NCBI RefSeq assembly: GCF_002368335.1
Contig: NZ_AP018288.1
Coordinates: forward strand, 7,430,364-7,494,363
Length of the DNA: 64,000 nucleotides
Direction: 5' to 3'
From: Nostoc sp. NIES-4103
GTDB taxonomy: Bacteria; Cyanobacteriota; Cyanobacteriia; Cyanobacteriales; Nostocaceae
Below, one piece after another: positions 16,196-25,378 of this stretch. The notes beneath the pieces were generated by a model, which was given only the letters and a program-made list of their open reading frames with translations, was not told the origin of the DNA and made no database searches. Both the position numbers and the translations under genes were made by a program. The first letter of the stretch is position 1. Each line of letters starts with the position of its first letter.

Positions 16196-17179
16196 ATGTT
16201 TCCAGTACATCGCCCCCGCCGTCTGCGTACCCATCCCCAACTCCGCCGGATGGTACGTGAAACTGTCTTGACAACTAATGATTTGATCTATCCGCTTTTT
16301 GCTGTTCCAGGTGAGGGAATTGCTAAAGAAGTAAAATCCATGCCTGGAGTTTACCAATTATCGGTAAATAAAATTGTCGAAGAAGCAAAAGCAGTTTATG
16401 ACTTAGGAATACCCGCGATTATTTTGTTTGGTATTCCTGCGGATAAAGATGTCGATGCTACTGGTGCTTGGCATGATTGCGGTATCGTCCAAAAAGCAGC
16501 GACAGCGGTGAAGGAAGCAGTACCAGATTTGATTGTAATTGCTGACACTTGTTTGTGTGAGTATACCAGTCACGGTCACTGCGGTTATTTACAAGTTGGT
16601 GATTTGACAGGACGGGTTCTTAACGATCCTACTTTAGAATTACTGAAGAAAACAGCGGTTTCTCAAGCAAAAGCTGGTGCAGATATCATCGCGCCTTCTG
16701 GGATGATGGATGGTTTTGTGCAAGCAATTCGTCAAGGTTTGGATGAAGCTGGCTTTGAGGACACACCGATTTTATCTTATGCTGCTAAGTATGCTTCAGC
16801 TTATTATGGCCCATTCCGGGATGCAGCAGAATCAACACCCCAATTTGGCGATCGCAGAACTTATCAAATGGATCCAGGTAACGCCAGGGAAGCCATTAAA
16901 GAAATTGAACTCGATATCGCCGAAGGTGCTGATATGCTCATGGTTAAGCCAGCTTTGGCATACATGGATATTATCTGGCGGGTTAAGGAAGCAAGTAACT
17001 TGCCTGTTGCTGCTTACAACGTTTCTGGTGAGTATTCTATGATTAAGGCTGCTGCTCTCAACGGCTGGATTGATGAGAAGCGTGTGGTCATGGAGACTTT
17101 AACTAGCTTTAAACGTGCTGGTGCTGACTTGATATTAACATATCATGCTAAAGATGCGGCGCGATGGTTGTTGGAGTAA
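16196..17179 (+). CDS. hemB: Porphobilinogen synthase (delta-aminolevulinic acid dehydratase)
   Basis: A 327-residue enzyme that condenses two 5-aminolevulinate molecules to porphobilinogen, a step common to haem, chlorophyll and bilin synthesis. Schiff-base lysines are Lys198 (SYAAKYASAYYGPFRDA) and Lys251 (MLMVKPALAYMD). The metal site reads DTCLCEYTSHGHCG with Cys119, Cys121 and Cys129, the zinc-binding form rather than the Asp-rich magnesium form of plants. ATG 16196 begins MFPVHRPRRLRT as in homologues; an upstream in-frame ATG at 16136 adds 20 Cys-rich residues of no family likeness. It is monocistronic, followed by an inverted repeat at 17207-17271. Confidence 0.96.
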   Translation: MFPVHRPRRLRTHPQLRRMVRETVLTTNDLIYPLFAVPGEGIAKEVKSMPGVYQLSVNKIVEEAKAVYDLGIPAIILFGIPADKDVDATGAWHDCGIVQKAATAVKEAVPDLIVIADTCLCEYTSHGHCGYLQVGDLTGRVLNDPTLELLKKTAVSQAKAGADIIAPSGMMDGFVQAIRQGLDEAGFEDTPILSYAAKYASAYYGPFRDAAESTPQFGDRRTYQMDPGNAREAIKEIELDIAEGADMLMVKPALAYMDIIWRVKEASNLPVAAYNVSGEYSMIKAAALNGWIDEKRVVMETLTSFKRAGADLILTYHAKDAARWLLE

Positions 17180-17206
17180 GTTAGGCTGTTGAATTATTTA
17201 TTGATG

Positions 17207-17271
17207 AATCTCACGCAGAGACGCAAAGGCGCAGAGTTTTTCCTTGTGTTTTGGTGTTTGGGCGTGAGATT
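17207..17271. repeat. Inverted repeat after hemB
   Basis: Ten-base arms AATCTCACGC / GCGTGAGATT enclose ACGCAGAGACGCAAAGG-type sequence, a common cyanobacterial interspersed motif. There is no T-run directly after it, so it is a weak terminator candidate. Confidence 0.45.
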
Positions 17272-17338
17272 GTTGTATTTTGGATGCTTTTAGGGGTATG
17301 TTTTGATTATGGCGATCGCTACGTTGATCAATTTGAGC

Positions 17339-17581
17339 TTATTCATCAGTCTCAGGTATTACTTGTTCTGCTGTCGCTTCATCCTCAGTAATGTCAATGG
17401 CTTGTAAAACCTGTTTCACTATTTTTGGGTGCAATAATTTTCCTGAATGAAAAGGAATCACTACTCTGACTTCTTCTCGCAAATAAATCCTGTGACTTCC
17501 TTTACTCCTAATTTGAATAAAGCCTGCATCTAATAAGAGTTTTTCAGCTTCTGTTGCATTGAGGCGTGGCAATTTAGGCAA
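17339..17581 (-). CDS. hicA: HicA-type mRNA interferase toxin
   Basis: An 80-residue protein with the HicA double-stranded-RNA-binding-like fold. The signature is AGFIQIRSKGSHRIYLRE with His30 as the catalytic residue, followed by VVIPFHSGKLLHPKIVKQVLQAI. HicA cleaves mRNA and tmRNA when not bound by HicB. It overlaps the upstream hicB by 8 bases, giving translational coupling. The acidic extension at its C-terminus (TEDEATAEQVIPETDE) is longer than usual but does not affect the core. Confidence 0.88.
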   Translation of the reverse strand: MPKLPRLNATEAEKLLLDAGFIQIRSKGSHRIYLREEVRVVIPFHSGKLLHPKIVKQVLQAIDITEDEATAEQVIPETDE

Positions 17582-17819
17582 CTTTTACCTCCAAGGTTAT
17601 TGTGAAGATTTCCTTGTTCTGAAGCGCCTGTTTTTCTGAATTTGACAATGTTTCTATATAAAGCTCAACTGCTTCTTTAATATTTGCCTGTACTTCTTCT
17701 AAGGAATCACCTTGAGATTGGCAACCAGGAAGTTCAGGGCAATAAGCATAATATCCATATTCATCTTTTTCGATAACGATGCTCACTTTATACGACATAT
17801 CAAAGTTACTTTTGCTCAT
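17574..17819 (-). CDS. hicB: HicB-type antitoxin
   Basis: An 81-residue protein with the HicB partial RNase-H-like fold: VIEKDEYGYYAYCPELPGCQSQGDSLEEVQANIKEAVELYIE. It has no separate C-terminal DNA-binding domain, so autoregulation may rest on the complex or be absent. The order antitoxin then toxin fits many cyanobacterial hicBA pairs. The start could be Met1 (17819) or Met9 (17795); neither has a strong ribosome-binding site. Confidence 0.86.
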   Translation of the reverse strand: MSKSNFDMSYKVSIVIEKDEYGYYAYCPELPGCQSQGDSLEEVQANIKEAVELYIETLSNSEKQALQNKEIFTITLEVKVA

Positions 17820-18105
17820 TTAATAATTATTATCCCCTCTCATCCCCCTCATCTCGCCATCCTCTGCGCTAGGGACTTTCAAATATCTTCTGCGAGGAAG
17901 CGTCAGAACGAGAAAAGCAGGGTTTGCAGAGTGAGTTCGTTTCAAAAACAGAAACCACGACCGTAAACTTTGACCACACCCATAAAATCAACATAAAGTT
18001 TCAGCAATATTACTGGCGACAATTAAATAATTTACTAATAAGCGGAATTGATGCCAACAGGATAAGGCTGCAAATAATCACTGATTGAGGCTGTGAGGCT
18101 AAAGA

Positions 18106-21100
18106 ATGAAGAGAAGTGCAAAGTCTCAACAAATTTGCTGGTGGTTTCTACCCAAATTGAGCTACTACAGTTTAACTTTGTTGCTGAGTGCGGTAATGCT
18201 TGCTGATGCTGTGGGGGCGACACCGAGAAACCGAGGGTTGCAGATAGCACAACAGGCAGAATCTATCTCCCAAAAAGCTATTTTTTTAGCAGCGACAAGA
18301 GCAGATGTAGACTCGTTTTCAGAAAATATACTTAGGACAGTCTTTGACAAGCCTAACAAACCGACAGGCTTAACTCCGCCACCTGAACTAAGAAACCAAA
18401 CTAATACTCTAGATACTTATCGTGCTGCGGCTGAAAAAGCAGAAGTAGAAGTTAAAAAGTTAGACGTAAAAACAACACCCATTACTCAAATCATTGCTAA
18501 GCACGAAGAAGCCTTAAAGTACTGGCGTTTAGCAAAAGACCCTAAGGAAGAAGCGCAAAAGCTCAACACAATTGCCCTAGCATACTATGTGCGAGGAGAA
18601 TATCCAAAAGTTTTGAAATATGCACAGGAAGCCGCACCTGTTTGTCAAGCTATAGGCGATCGCGAATGCCAAGCATTAGCAATTAATTTAGTTGCTTTGA
18701 GCTACGAACAAGTGGGAGAGTATCAAAAGGCGATCAACGCTAAGAAAGTTTCACTACAGTTTACTCAACACCTCGGAGCGCGATTTGGTGTTTTGTTAAC
18801 AATTGCACAGGCTTACGATAAATTAGGCGAAAAACAGGAAGTACTTAATTCTTACAACCAAGCTTTGGCTTTCTCAAAAGAAATAGGTGATGTCGTCAAA
18901 CAAGCTGAATCACTTCAATCTCTTGCTTTTTATTACTTCTTATCTGGTGAAATAGATAAAAGTATTGAAATTCTCCAACAAGCAAATAATCTCGATCCAG
19001 AATTTAAAAGAGACAAAAGCAAAACCAATCTGCTTTACATGTCGTTATCAAACTCCAGTTGTGTAGACAAATTAGCATTATTAAAAAAACCTTCTCAGAT
19101 TGACAAATCAGTAACCGATAATTCTGACCCAGCTACCAACAATAATATCGAAAATTTCCAACAAAGAGTTCAAAAATCTCGCGCACTAGAACATCTTGGA
19201 TTTGAAGCGGATTTTCTAGAAATGCTTGGCGGTTTGATATACAGCAGAATTGGGGAATATCAAAAAGCCCTTGAAGTTTATCAACAAGCACTTAAACTTA
19301 GGCAAATAACGAGTGCTAAACCTGAAGAAGCAGAGACACTTACTGATATTGCTGATATTCTCAGCTTGCAAGGAAAAAAACAAGAAGCTATTAATGCTCT
19401 CAATCAAGCATTAGATATTCAACGTCAGCTTAAAATTCGTCCCGCACAAGCGGATATTTTGTCGACTCTGGGTGATGTTTACTTGTCTTTAGGGGCATAT
19501 GCTGAAAGTTTAAATGCTTATAAACAAGCATTATTCCTATCACAAATTACTGGCAAGCGGTACGATGAAACTAATACTCTCACACAGATTGGTCTTCTCT
19601 ATCGAAAATTGCAACAATACCCACAAGCCCTGAATTATTATCAGCAAGCTTTGTCTATATCCCAAAAAACCGGAAACTGTAACAGTGAAGCTTTCTCACT
19701 ATTTGGTATTAGTCGCAATCACTTGTTAGCAGGAAATTATCAACAAGCACTTAATTTTAGTAATCAGGCTTTAGCGGTAGTTCAGAAATTAGATGTAGTT
19801 GAGTACAAATTAAGTGGAAAATCCAAGATATTTGATATTATCGCTCAAGTTGAAATAAAACAAGGAAATTATTCCAAAGCTTTAGAATATTCTCAAAAAG
19901 CCAGAAAACTAGGTCGAGAATCCACCTCTAAGCAAATAGAGGCAAATGCGATCGCTTCAATTGCTGAAGCGTACAAAGGTCTCAAACAACCTCAAAAAGC
20001 TATACAAGCTTATCAAGAACAACTTACTCTGTATCAGGAAATGGGCTTACTTTCCGAACAAGCCCAAAGCCTCTACAACATCGCCAAAGTACAACGGGAA
20101 AATAACCAATTACAAGCAGCTCTTACCGAAATAGATAAAGCGATCGCTATTATTGAAAATATCCGCCAAGAAGTTGCTAGTGAAGACTTACGTACTTCCT
20201 ACTTTGCTACGGTACAGGATTATTACAAGTTTTATATTGACTTGCTGATGCAACTGCACAAAAAAGACCCATCAAAAGGATACGATGCATTGGCATTGGA
20301 AGTTAGCGATCGCTCCCGCGCTCGTGGTCTAATTGAACTACTAACGGAAGCAAACATAGATATTAAAAAAGGCATTGATCCACAAATTTTAGCAGAAGAA
20401 CGCCGTCTACAATGGCGAATCAGTGCTAGAGAAAAATTATTATCAGAACTAGTAAGTAAAAAAGAAACCTCTGAACAACTTTTAACCAAAACCAAACAAC
20501 AAATTGAAGACTTACTTAAACAACAGCGAGAACTTGAAATAAAAATCCGCGCCAATAATCCTGAATATGCCGATTTGAAATATCCCCAACCTCTGACTCT
20601 CAAACAAATTCAGCAACAACTAGATAAAGACACACTACTATTGCAATATTCTTTAGGTGAAGAACGTAGCTATCTTTGGGCTGTCACACCCGACTCTCTC
20701 CATAGCTATGAACTTCCAAGACGCGAACAGATAGACAAAGCAGCCAAGAATTTATACAACAATTATTTAAGAAATCCTGGGATGCTGGGAGTTTCCCCAG
20801 AAGACACAGGGAAAGCTGCTAACGAACTGAGTCAACTTATCCTCAAACCTGTTGCTGAGAAGTTGGGGCAAAAACGCCTAGTAATTGTTGGCGATGAAGC
20901 TTTACAATATATTCCCTTTGCAGCATTAACTGACCTAACCCCCCAGCCCCCTTCCCTATCAGGGAAGGGGGAGCAAGATCAACTCCCTTCTCCTAGGAGG
21001 AGAGGGGTTGGGGGAGAGGTCAGTTATCAACCATTAATAGTCAACCATGAAATTATCAGTCTACCTTCTGCCTCTACCATTGCCATTCTCAGGAAACAAA

Positions 21101-21852
21101 CTAAAGGACGGACAATAGCACCGAAAACCCTCGCCATCCTTGCAGATCCAGTTTTCAGCGCTAATGATCCGCGAGTAACTGGCAAATCCTCCAACATTGG
21201 TGATAATAACATTGACCTGGAACTACAAGAGTCTGCCCTAAAGCGGTCTAATAGAAACATCAACCGCAGCGAAATTGAAAGACTCGAACACACACAACAA
21301 GAAGCGCAGGAGATTCTCAAACTTGTGCAACCATCAGAGAATATCCAAGCCTTTGGTTTTGATGCTAACTACAACTGGGCTACCAATAAGCAACTGAGTC
21401 AATACAAGCTGCTACATTTTGCTACCCACGGCTTTCTAGACAGCACCGACCCAGAGTTATCAGGAATTGTGCTTTCGCTGATAGATAAACAAGGTAAGTC
21501 CCAAAGAGGCTTTTTGCGCCTCAGTGATATCTTTAACCTCAACTTTCCAGCAGAGTTGGTGGTGCTGAGTGCTTGTGAAACTGGACTAGGTGAAGAAGTT
21601 AAAGGAGAAGGTTTAGTAGGATTGACAAGAGGGCTAATGTATGCAGGTGCAGCCAGAGTAGTAGTGTCTTTATGGAGTGTTGATGATGAAGCCACATCAA
21701 AGTTGATGAGCGAATTTTACAGCCAAATGTTGCAGCAAGGCAAAACTCCCGCCGCAGCTCTGCGAGCCGCACAACTCAAAATGTGGCAACAAGAAAAGTG
21801 GCGTAACCCCTATTCTTGGTCAGCTTTTACCCTGCTAGGTGAGTGGCAATAA
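18106..21852 (+). CDS. TPR-CHAT protease-like protein
   Basis: A 1248-residue protein. An N-terminal hydrophobic segment (about residues 18-36) acts as a signal or anchor. About a dozen TPR units follow (roughly 130-700; for example EYQKALEVYQQALKLRQ and YPQALNYYQQALSISQ), then a coiled coil (about 770-820) and a C-terminal CHAT domain (about 840-1248). The caspase-like dyad is intact: His1108 in HFATHGFLD and Cys1157 in LSACETGLGE. CHAT proteins are caspase-family cysteine peptidases; TPR-CHAT proteins act in defence and regulated proteolysis in some bacteria, but the target here is unknown. A palindromic repeat (20931-21022) is inserted in frame in the CHAT N-terminal part. No gasdermin or Cas partner gene is adjacent. 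Confidence 0.9.
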   Translation: MKRSAKSQQICWWFLPKLSYYSLTLLLSAVMLADAVGATPRNRGLQIAQQAESISQKAIFLAATRADVDSFSENILRTVFDKPNKPTGLTPPPELRNQTNTLDTYRAAAEKAEVEVKKLDVKTTPITQIIAKHEEALKYWRLAKDPKEEAQKLNTIALAYYVRGEYPKVLKYAQEAAPVCQAIGDRECQALAINLVALSYEQVGEYQKAINAKKVSLQFTQHLGARFGVLLTIAQAYDKLGEKQEVLNSYNQALAFSKEIGDVVKQAESLQSLAFYYFLSGEIDKSIEILQQANNLDPEFKRDKSKTNLLYMSLSNSSCVDKLALLKKPSQIDKSVTDNSDPATNNNIENFQQRVQKSRALEHLGFEADFLEMLGGLIYSRIGEYQKALEVYQQALKLRQITSAKPEEAETLTDIADILSLQGKKQEAINALNQALDIQRQLKIRPAQADILSTLGDVYLSLGAYAESLNAYKQALFLSQITGKRYDETNTLTQIGLLYRKLQQYPQALNYYQQALSISQKTGNCNSEAFSLFGISRNHLLAGNYQQALNFSNQALAVVQKLDVVEYKLSGKSKIFDIIAQVEIKQGNYSKALEYSQKARKLGRESTSKQIEANAIASIAEAYKGLKQPQKAIQAYQEQLTLYQEMGLLSEQAQSLYNIAKVQRENNQLQAALTEIDKAIAIIENIRQEVASEDLRTSYFATVQDYYKFYIDLLMQLHKKDPSKGYDALALEVSDRSRARGLIELLTEANIDIKKGIDPQILAEERRLQWRISAREKLLSELVSKKETSEQLLTKTKQQIEDLLKQQRELEIKIRANNPEYADLKYPQPLTLKQIQQQLDKDTLLLQYSLGEERSYLWAVTPDSLHSYELPRREQIDKAAKNLYNNYLRNPGMLGVSPEDTGKAANELSQLILKPVAEKLGQKRLVIVGDEALQYIPFAALTDLTPQPPSLSGKGEQDQLPSPRRRGVGGEVSYQPLIVNHEIISLPSASTIAILRKQTKGRTIAPKTLAILADPVFSANDPRVTGKSSNIGDNNIDLELQESALKRSNRNINRSEIERLEHTQQEAQEILKLVQPSENIQAFGFDANYNWATNKQLSQYKLLHFATHGFLDSTDPELSGIVLSLIDKQGKSQRGFLRLSDIFNLNFPAELVVLSACETGLGEEVKGEGLVGLTRGLMYAGAARVVVSLWSVDDEATSKLMSEFYSQMLQQGKTPAAALRAAQLKMWQQEKWRNPYSWSAFTLLGEWQ
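20931..21022 (+). repeat. Palindromic intergenic-type repeat inserted in frame in the CHAT gene
   Basis: The segment is bounded by TGACCT / AGGTCA and contains CTAACCCCCCAGCCCCC, CCCTTCCCTATCAGGGAAGGGG and GAGGGGTTGGGGGAGAGGTC, a fold-back repeat usually found between cyanobacterial genes. It is translated as about 30 residues (LTPQPPSLSGKGEQDQ, then LPSPRRRGVGGEVS). Confidence 0.8.
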
Positions 21853-22092
21853 AAAGCTGGATTGCTTGGTGGTTTAAGTACCAATATTGCTAGTACTAAA
21901 TTATTTAACCACTTATTTGCTGTACAAATAGCTAATTTTGTACGTAATGATACAGAAATATCAGCTTACCTCGTTTGCAAGAGGTGAGGCGATCGCTTAT
22001 AAATAAATTATAGTTAATAAATTTCTTGCAATCGACTTTAAAAGTCAATTGATTTAATAAACAAACTTAAGTTTTCAAGGGGAGCATGGAAT

Positions 22093-22383
22093 ATGGATAT
22101 GCAAGTCCTGAGAGAGCGTGCTGGGCTTAGCCGTGCAGAGGTTGCCTTCAGGCTTGCAATTAGTGAAACCAGTGTTCGTAACTGGGAAGCCGGGCGCACT
22201 GAACCCACGATGACACCAAAAAAATATTTAGACGCTTTGCGTCTATTTAAATGTACACCGGAGGAATTGGCAGCCGCCAGTGAAAAGTCTATTAATCAGC
22301 GACACAAACGCAAACCAGGAAGGCCTAAGCGCTTCCCGGATAATCCTGTTGCAGTGACTGATGCTCCAATTTGCAGCTCATAG
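22093..22383 (+). CDS. XRE-family helix-turn-helix regulator with AT-hook-like tail
   Basis: A 96-residue protein. The Cro/CI-type helix-turn-helix spans residues about 4-60 (LRERAGLSRAEVAFRLAISETSVRNWEAGR). The tail contains RHKRKPGRPKR, in which GRP flanked by basic residues resembles an AT-hook. GGGAGC lies upstream of the ATG (22082-22087). Its target is unknown. It could regulate itself or neighbouring genes, but nothing in the flanks shows an operator. Confidence 0.85.
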   Translation: MDMQVLRERAGLSRAEVAFRLAISETSVRNWEAGRTEPTMTPKKYLDALRLFKCTPEELAAASEKSINQRHKRKPGRPKRFPDNPVAVTDAPICSS

Positions 22384-22827
22384 TCTGCTATTTGATTATT
22401 AGAGCCATTGATAAAAATGATAACATCTAAACTTATGCGCTTGCTGCTTCCAATAAGGGTAGCTGCTAGACCAGTGCTTGACAAAAAATCATTTTAATGC
22501 AATTCACAAGATTCTTGTTCGCCTGATGGGTAGAAAACCACCAAAGTAGTGTAAAAGGCAGTGTTTATTGGGAATTGAGGATTGGGTTTTCAGGAAAAAC
22601 AGAGAAAAGGAAGAATCTTAAGAAACGATTCACCGAATCGTCTCTACAGGGGAAACCGCTGCGTATCCGTCCAGCTAATTCGCAATTAGTATTACCTAAT
22701 ACCTAGTCCCTAGTCCCCAGTCCCCAGTCCCTTTTATTAACCAATTTCTAACTAGTGCGATCGCTCACGGTATTGGCAGCGGCGGCGCGATAAGATTCTA
22801 AAACAATAGTCGTACTAAAAGGTCTAA
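22384..22827. other. Gene-free stretch before pdhB
   Basis: About 440 bp with no gene. It contains a CACCGAATCGTCTCTACAG segment near 22630, a tract of CCTAGTCCC/CCCAGTC heptamers at 22695-22735, and the pdhB leader with a HIP1-like site at 22757-22765. Confidence 0.55.
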
Positions 22828-23811
22828 ATGGCAGAAACACTATTCTTCAACGCTCTGCGAGAAGCCATTGATGAAGAAATGGCTCGTGATTCCAGTGTAT
22901 TTGTTCTGGGTGAAGACGTAGGGCACTACGGCGGTTCCTACAAAGTTACCAAAGACTTATACAAAAAATATGGCGAATTGCGAGTTTTAGACACCCCGAT
23001 CGCCGAAAATAGCTTTACAGGTATCGCAGTAGGCGCAGCCATGACAGGTTTGCGACCGATAATTGAAGGCATGAACATGGGCTTTTTGCTGTTGGCCTTC
23101 AACCAGATATCTAACAATGCTGGGATGCTGCGCTACACTTCCGGGGGTAACTTTAAAATTCCGATGGTAATTCGCGGCCCTGGAGGAGTAGGAAGACAGC
23201 TAGGAGCAGAACATTCCCAGCGTTTAGAAGCTTACTTCCAAGCTGTGCCTGGGTTGAAAATTGTTGCCTGCTCCACACCTTACAATGCTAAAGGACTGCT
23301 GAAATCTGCTATCCGTGATGATAACCCCGTATTGTTCTTTGAACACGTTCTGCTTTACAACTTGAAAGAAGATTTACCAAACGAAGAATACCTGTTGCCC
23401 TTGAATAAAGCAGAAGTTGTGCGTAGTGGCAAAGACGTTACAATTCTCACTTACTCACGGATGCGGCATCATGTCTTGCAAGCCGTAAAAACTTTAGAAA
23501 AACAAGGTTACGATCCAGAAGTAATTGACTTAATATCACTCAAACCATTAGATTTTGATACCATTGGTGCATCCATACGCAAAACCCATCGAGTGATTAT
23601 CGTCGAAGAAGGAATGAGAACCGGGGGTATTGGTGCAGAATTAATTGCCTCTATTAATGACCGTTTATTTGATGAATTAGACGCACCGGTGCTGCGGCTT
23701 TCTTCCCAAGATATCCCCACACCTTACAACGGCAATCTAGAGCGATTGACAATTGTTCAACCAGAGCAAATTGTCGAAGCCGTAGAGAAAATGGTAGCTC
23801 TACGTGTATAG
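22828..23811 (+). CDS. pdhB: Pyruvate dehydrogenase E1 component, beta subunit
   Basis: A 327-residue transketolase-like beta subunit. Typical stretches are LGEDVGHYGGSYKVT near the start, PIAENSFTGIAVGAAMTGLRPI, IRGPGGVGRQLGAEHSQRLE and VEEGMRTGGIGAE. It forms the E1 heterotetramer with PdhA and binds thiamine diphosphate at the subunit interface, decarboxylating pyruvate and feeding acetyl groups to lipoyl-E2. pdhA and E2 genes are not adjacent, as is usual in cyanobacteria. Acetoin or branched-chain 2-oxoacid dehydrogenase beta subunits are related, but the fit to cyanobacterial PdhB is close. Confidence 0.94.
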   Translation: MAETLFFNALREAIDEEMARDSSVFVLGEDVGHYGGSYKVTKDLYKKYGELRVLDTPIAENSFTGIAVGAAMTGLRPIIEGMNMGFLLLAFNQISNNAGMLRYTSGGNFKIPMVIRGPGGVGRQLGAEHSQRLEAYFQAVPGLKIVACSTPYNAKGLLKSAIRDDNPVLFFEHVLLYNLKEDLPNEEYLLPLNKAEVVRSGKDVTILTYSRMRHHVLQAVKTLEKQGYDPEVIDLISLKPLDFDTIGASIRKTHRVIIVEEGMRTGGIGAELIASINDRLFDELDAPVLRLSSQDIPTPYNGNLERLTIVQPEQIVEAVEKMVALRV

Positions 23812-23910
23812 GGAATAGGGAATAGGAAATGGGGATTAGGGCATTGGGCATTGATGATTTAAATTAATCTTCCCCAGTACCCAATCCCCAGTCCCCAGTC
23901 CCCATTCATA
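23812..23910. repeat. Heptamer/short repeat tract between pdhB and secD
   Basis: GGGAATAGGGAATAGGAAATGGGGATTAGG-type sequence is followed by CCCAGTACCCAATCCCCAGTCCCC; the G-rich and C-rich halves can pair. It probably serves as a transcript end for pdhB. Confidence 0.5.
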
Positions 23911-23959
23911 ACTCTCCAAAAGAGCGCTATTATAGCCTTTGTCAGTTGCGAGTTATGGT

Positions 23960-25378
23960 ATGCAAAGACAGCGATCGCTATTAGCCTTGATTTTCGTTTT
24001 GATCATCGCCGCCATTGTGACGATTGTTCAAATACCCGTTCCTCTAGGATTGGACTTGCGCGGAGGTTCACAGCTCACAATTCGGGTGCAAACCACACCA
24101 GAAATTAAGCAAATCACCGAACGCGAATTAGAAGCTGTACAAAAAGTCGTTGAAGGTCGGATTAACGGCCTTGGCGTTTCTGAACCAGTAATTGAAAAGG
24201 TGCCTAACAGCGACAAGATTCTGGTGCAGCTACCTGGTGTCAACAATTCAGAGCAAGCACAACGAGTGTTAGGAGGTACGGCACAATTAGAATTCCGCAC
24301 ACAAAAACCTGGTACGGAGACTCAACTGTTTGCTTTCCAAGCTTCTAGAGCCGAACTCAAAGCTAAGCAACAAGAGTTAAGAAAATCTCAGGATACTGCG
24401 GCAATTGGGAAAAATCAAGAAGAGTTACAAAAGAATGCCCAAGCGATCGCAGAATTGTTTGAAAGCACCAACCCACCTCTAACTGGTAAATTTCTCAAAG
24501 ATGCCTACGGCGAACCCACTCAAGGCGGTAATAATTGGAATGTCGCCATTCGTTTTGATCAAAAGGGTGGTGAATTATTTGCCCAACTGACAAAAAACCT
24601 GGCTGGCACTGGACGAAGTATTGGTATATTCTTAGACAATGAACTCATTAGCGCCCCTGTAGTTGGCCCGGAATTTGCCGCTACTGGTATCACTGGTGGT
24701 GCTGCTGTCATTACAGGCAGATTTACGGCACAAGAAGCTAACGACTTGGGTGTACAGCTACGTGGTGGTGCATTACCTGTACCAGTCAAAATAGAAGAAA
24801 TCCGCACTGTTGGGGCAACCTTGGGTCAAGACAGCATCACTAGCAGTATCTACGCTGGTGCTGGTGGTCTCATCCTAGTGTTAATATTTATGGTGGTGTA
24901 CTATAGATTACCAGGGCTAATTGCCGACATCGCACTTTTGATCTACGCATTATTAACCTGGGCAAGCTTCGCCTTGTTGGGTGTCACCCTGACTTTACCA
25001 GGAATTGCTGGTTTTATCCTGAGTATTGGTATGGCAGTGGATGCCAACGTGTTAATTTTTGAACGCACGCGGGAAGAATTACAAGCAGGCAAATCTTTAT
25101 ATCGTTCTGTAGAATCTGGTTTTTACCGCGCCTTTTCGAGTATCTTAGACGGCAACGTTACCACAGTTATTGCCTGTGCTGCACTCTTCTGGCTGGGGGC
25201 TGGTTTAGTGAAAGGCTTTGCTCTAACATTGGCTTTGGGCGTAGCAGTCAGTATGTTTACCGCAATTACCTGTAGTCGCACTCTCATGTTTTTGGCAATT
25301 TCCATACCCGCACTGCGGAAACCCGAACTTTTCTCTCCCAATGTGCCAGCCTCAAATAAGGCAGAGGTGGCTAGATGA
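23960..25378 (+). CDS. secD: Protein translocase subunit SecD
   Basis: A 472-residue RND-type membrane protein that, with SecF, uses the proton gradient to help pull proteins through SecYEG. It has an N-terminal membrane helix (residues 6-26), then LGLDLRGGSQL, a periplasmic P1 domain (about 35-290, including VVEGRINGLGVSEPVIE) and five further helices (about 300-460) containing GIAGFILSIGMAVDANVLIFERTREEL. ATG 23960 is chosen over a TTG at 23939 because the family begins close to the first helix. The stop codon overlaps the start of secF (ATGA at 25375-25378), so the two are translationally coupled. Confidence 0.96.
   Translation: MQRQRSLLALIFVLIIAAIVTIVQIPVPLGLDLRGGSQLTIRVQTTPEIKQITERELEAVQKVVEGRINGLGVSEPVIEKVPNSDKILVQLPGVNNSEQAQRVLGGTAQLEFRTQKPGTETQLFAFQASRAELKAKQQELRKSQDTAAIGKNQEELQKNAQAIAELFESTNPPLTGKFLKDAYGEPTQGGNNWNVAIRFDQKGGELFAQLTKNLAGTGRSIGIFLDNELISAPVVGPEFAATGITGGAAVITGRFTAQEANDLGVQLRGGALPVPVKIEEIRTVGATLGQDSITSSIYAGAGGLILVLIFMVVYYRLPGLIADIALLIYALLTWASFALLGVTLTLPGIAGFILSIGMAVDANVLIFERTREELQAGKSLYRSVESGFYRAFSSILDGNVTTVIACAALFWLGAGLVKGFALTLALGVAVSMFTAITCSRTLMFLAISIPALRKPELFSPNVPASNKAEVAR

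Noticed and set aside
17339..21852. hicBA, the CHAT protein and neighbours as one defence island
   Set aside because: The genes are divergent, with separate promoters, and the flanking genes are housekeeping; there is no other defence gene nearby.
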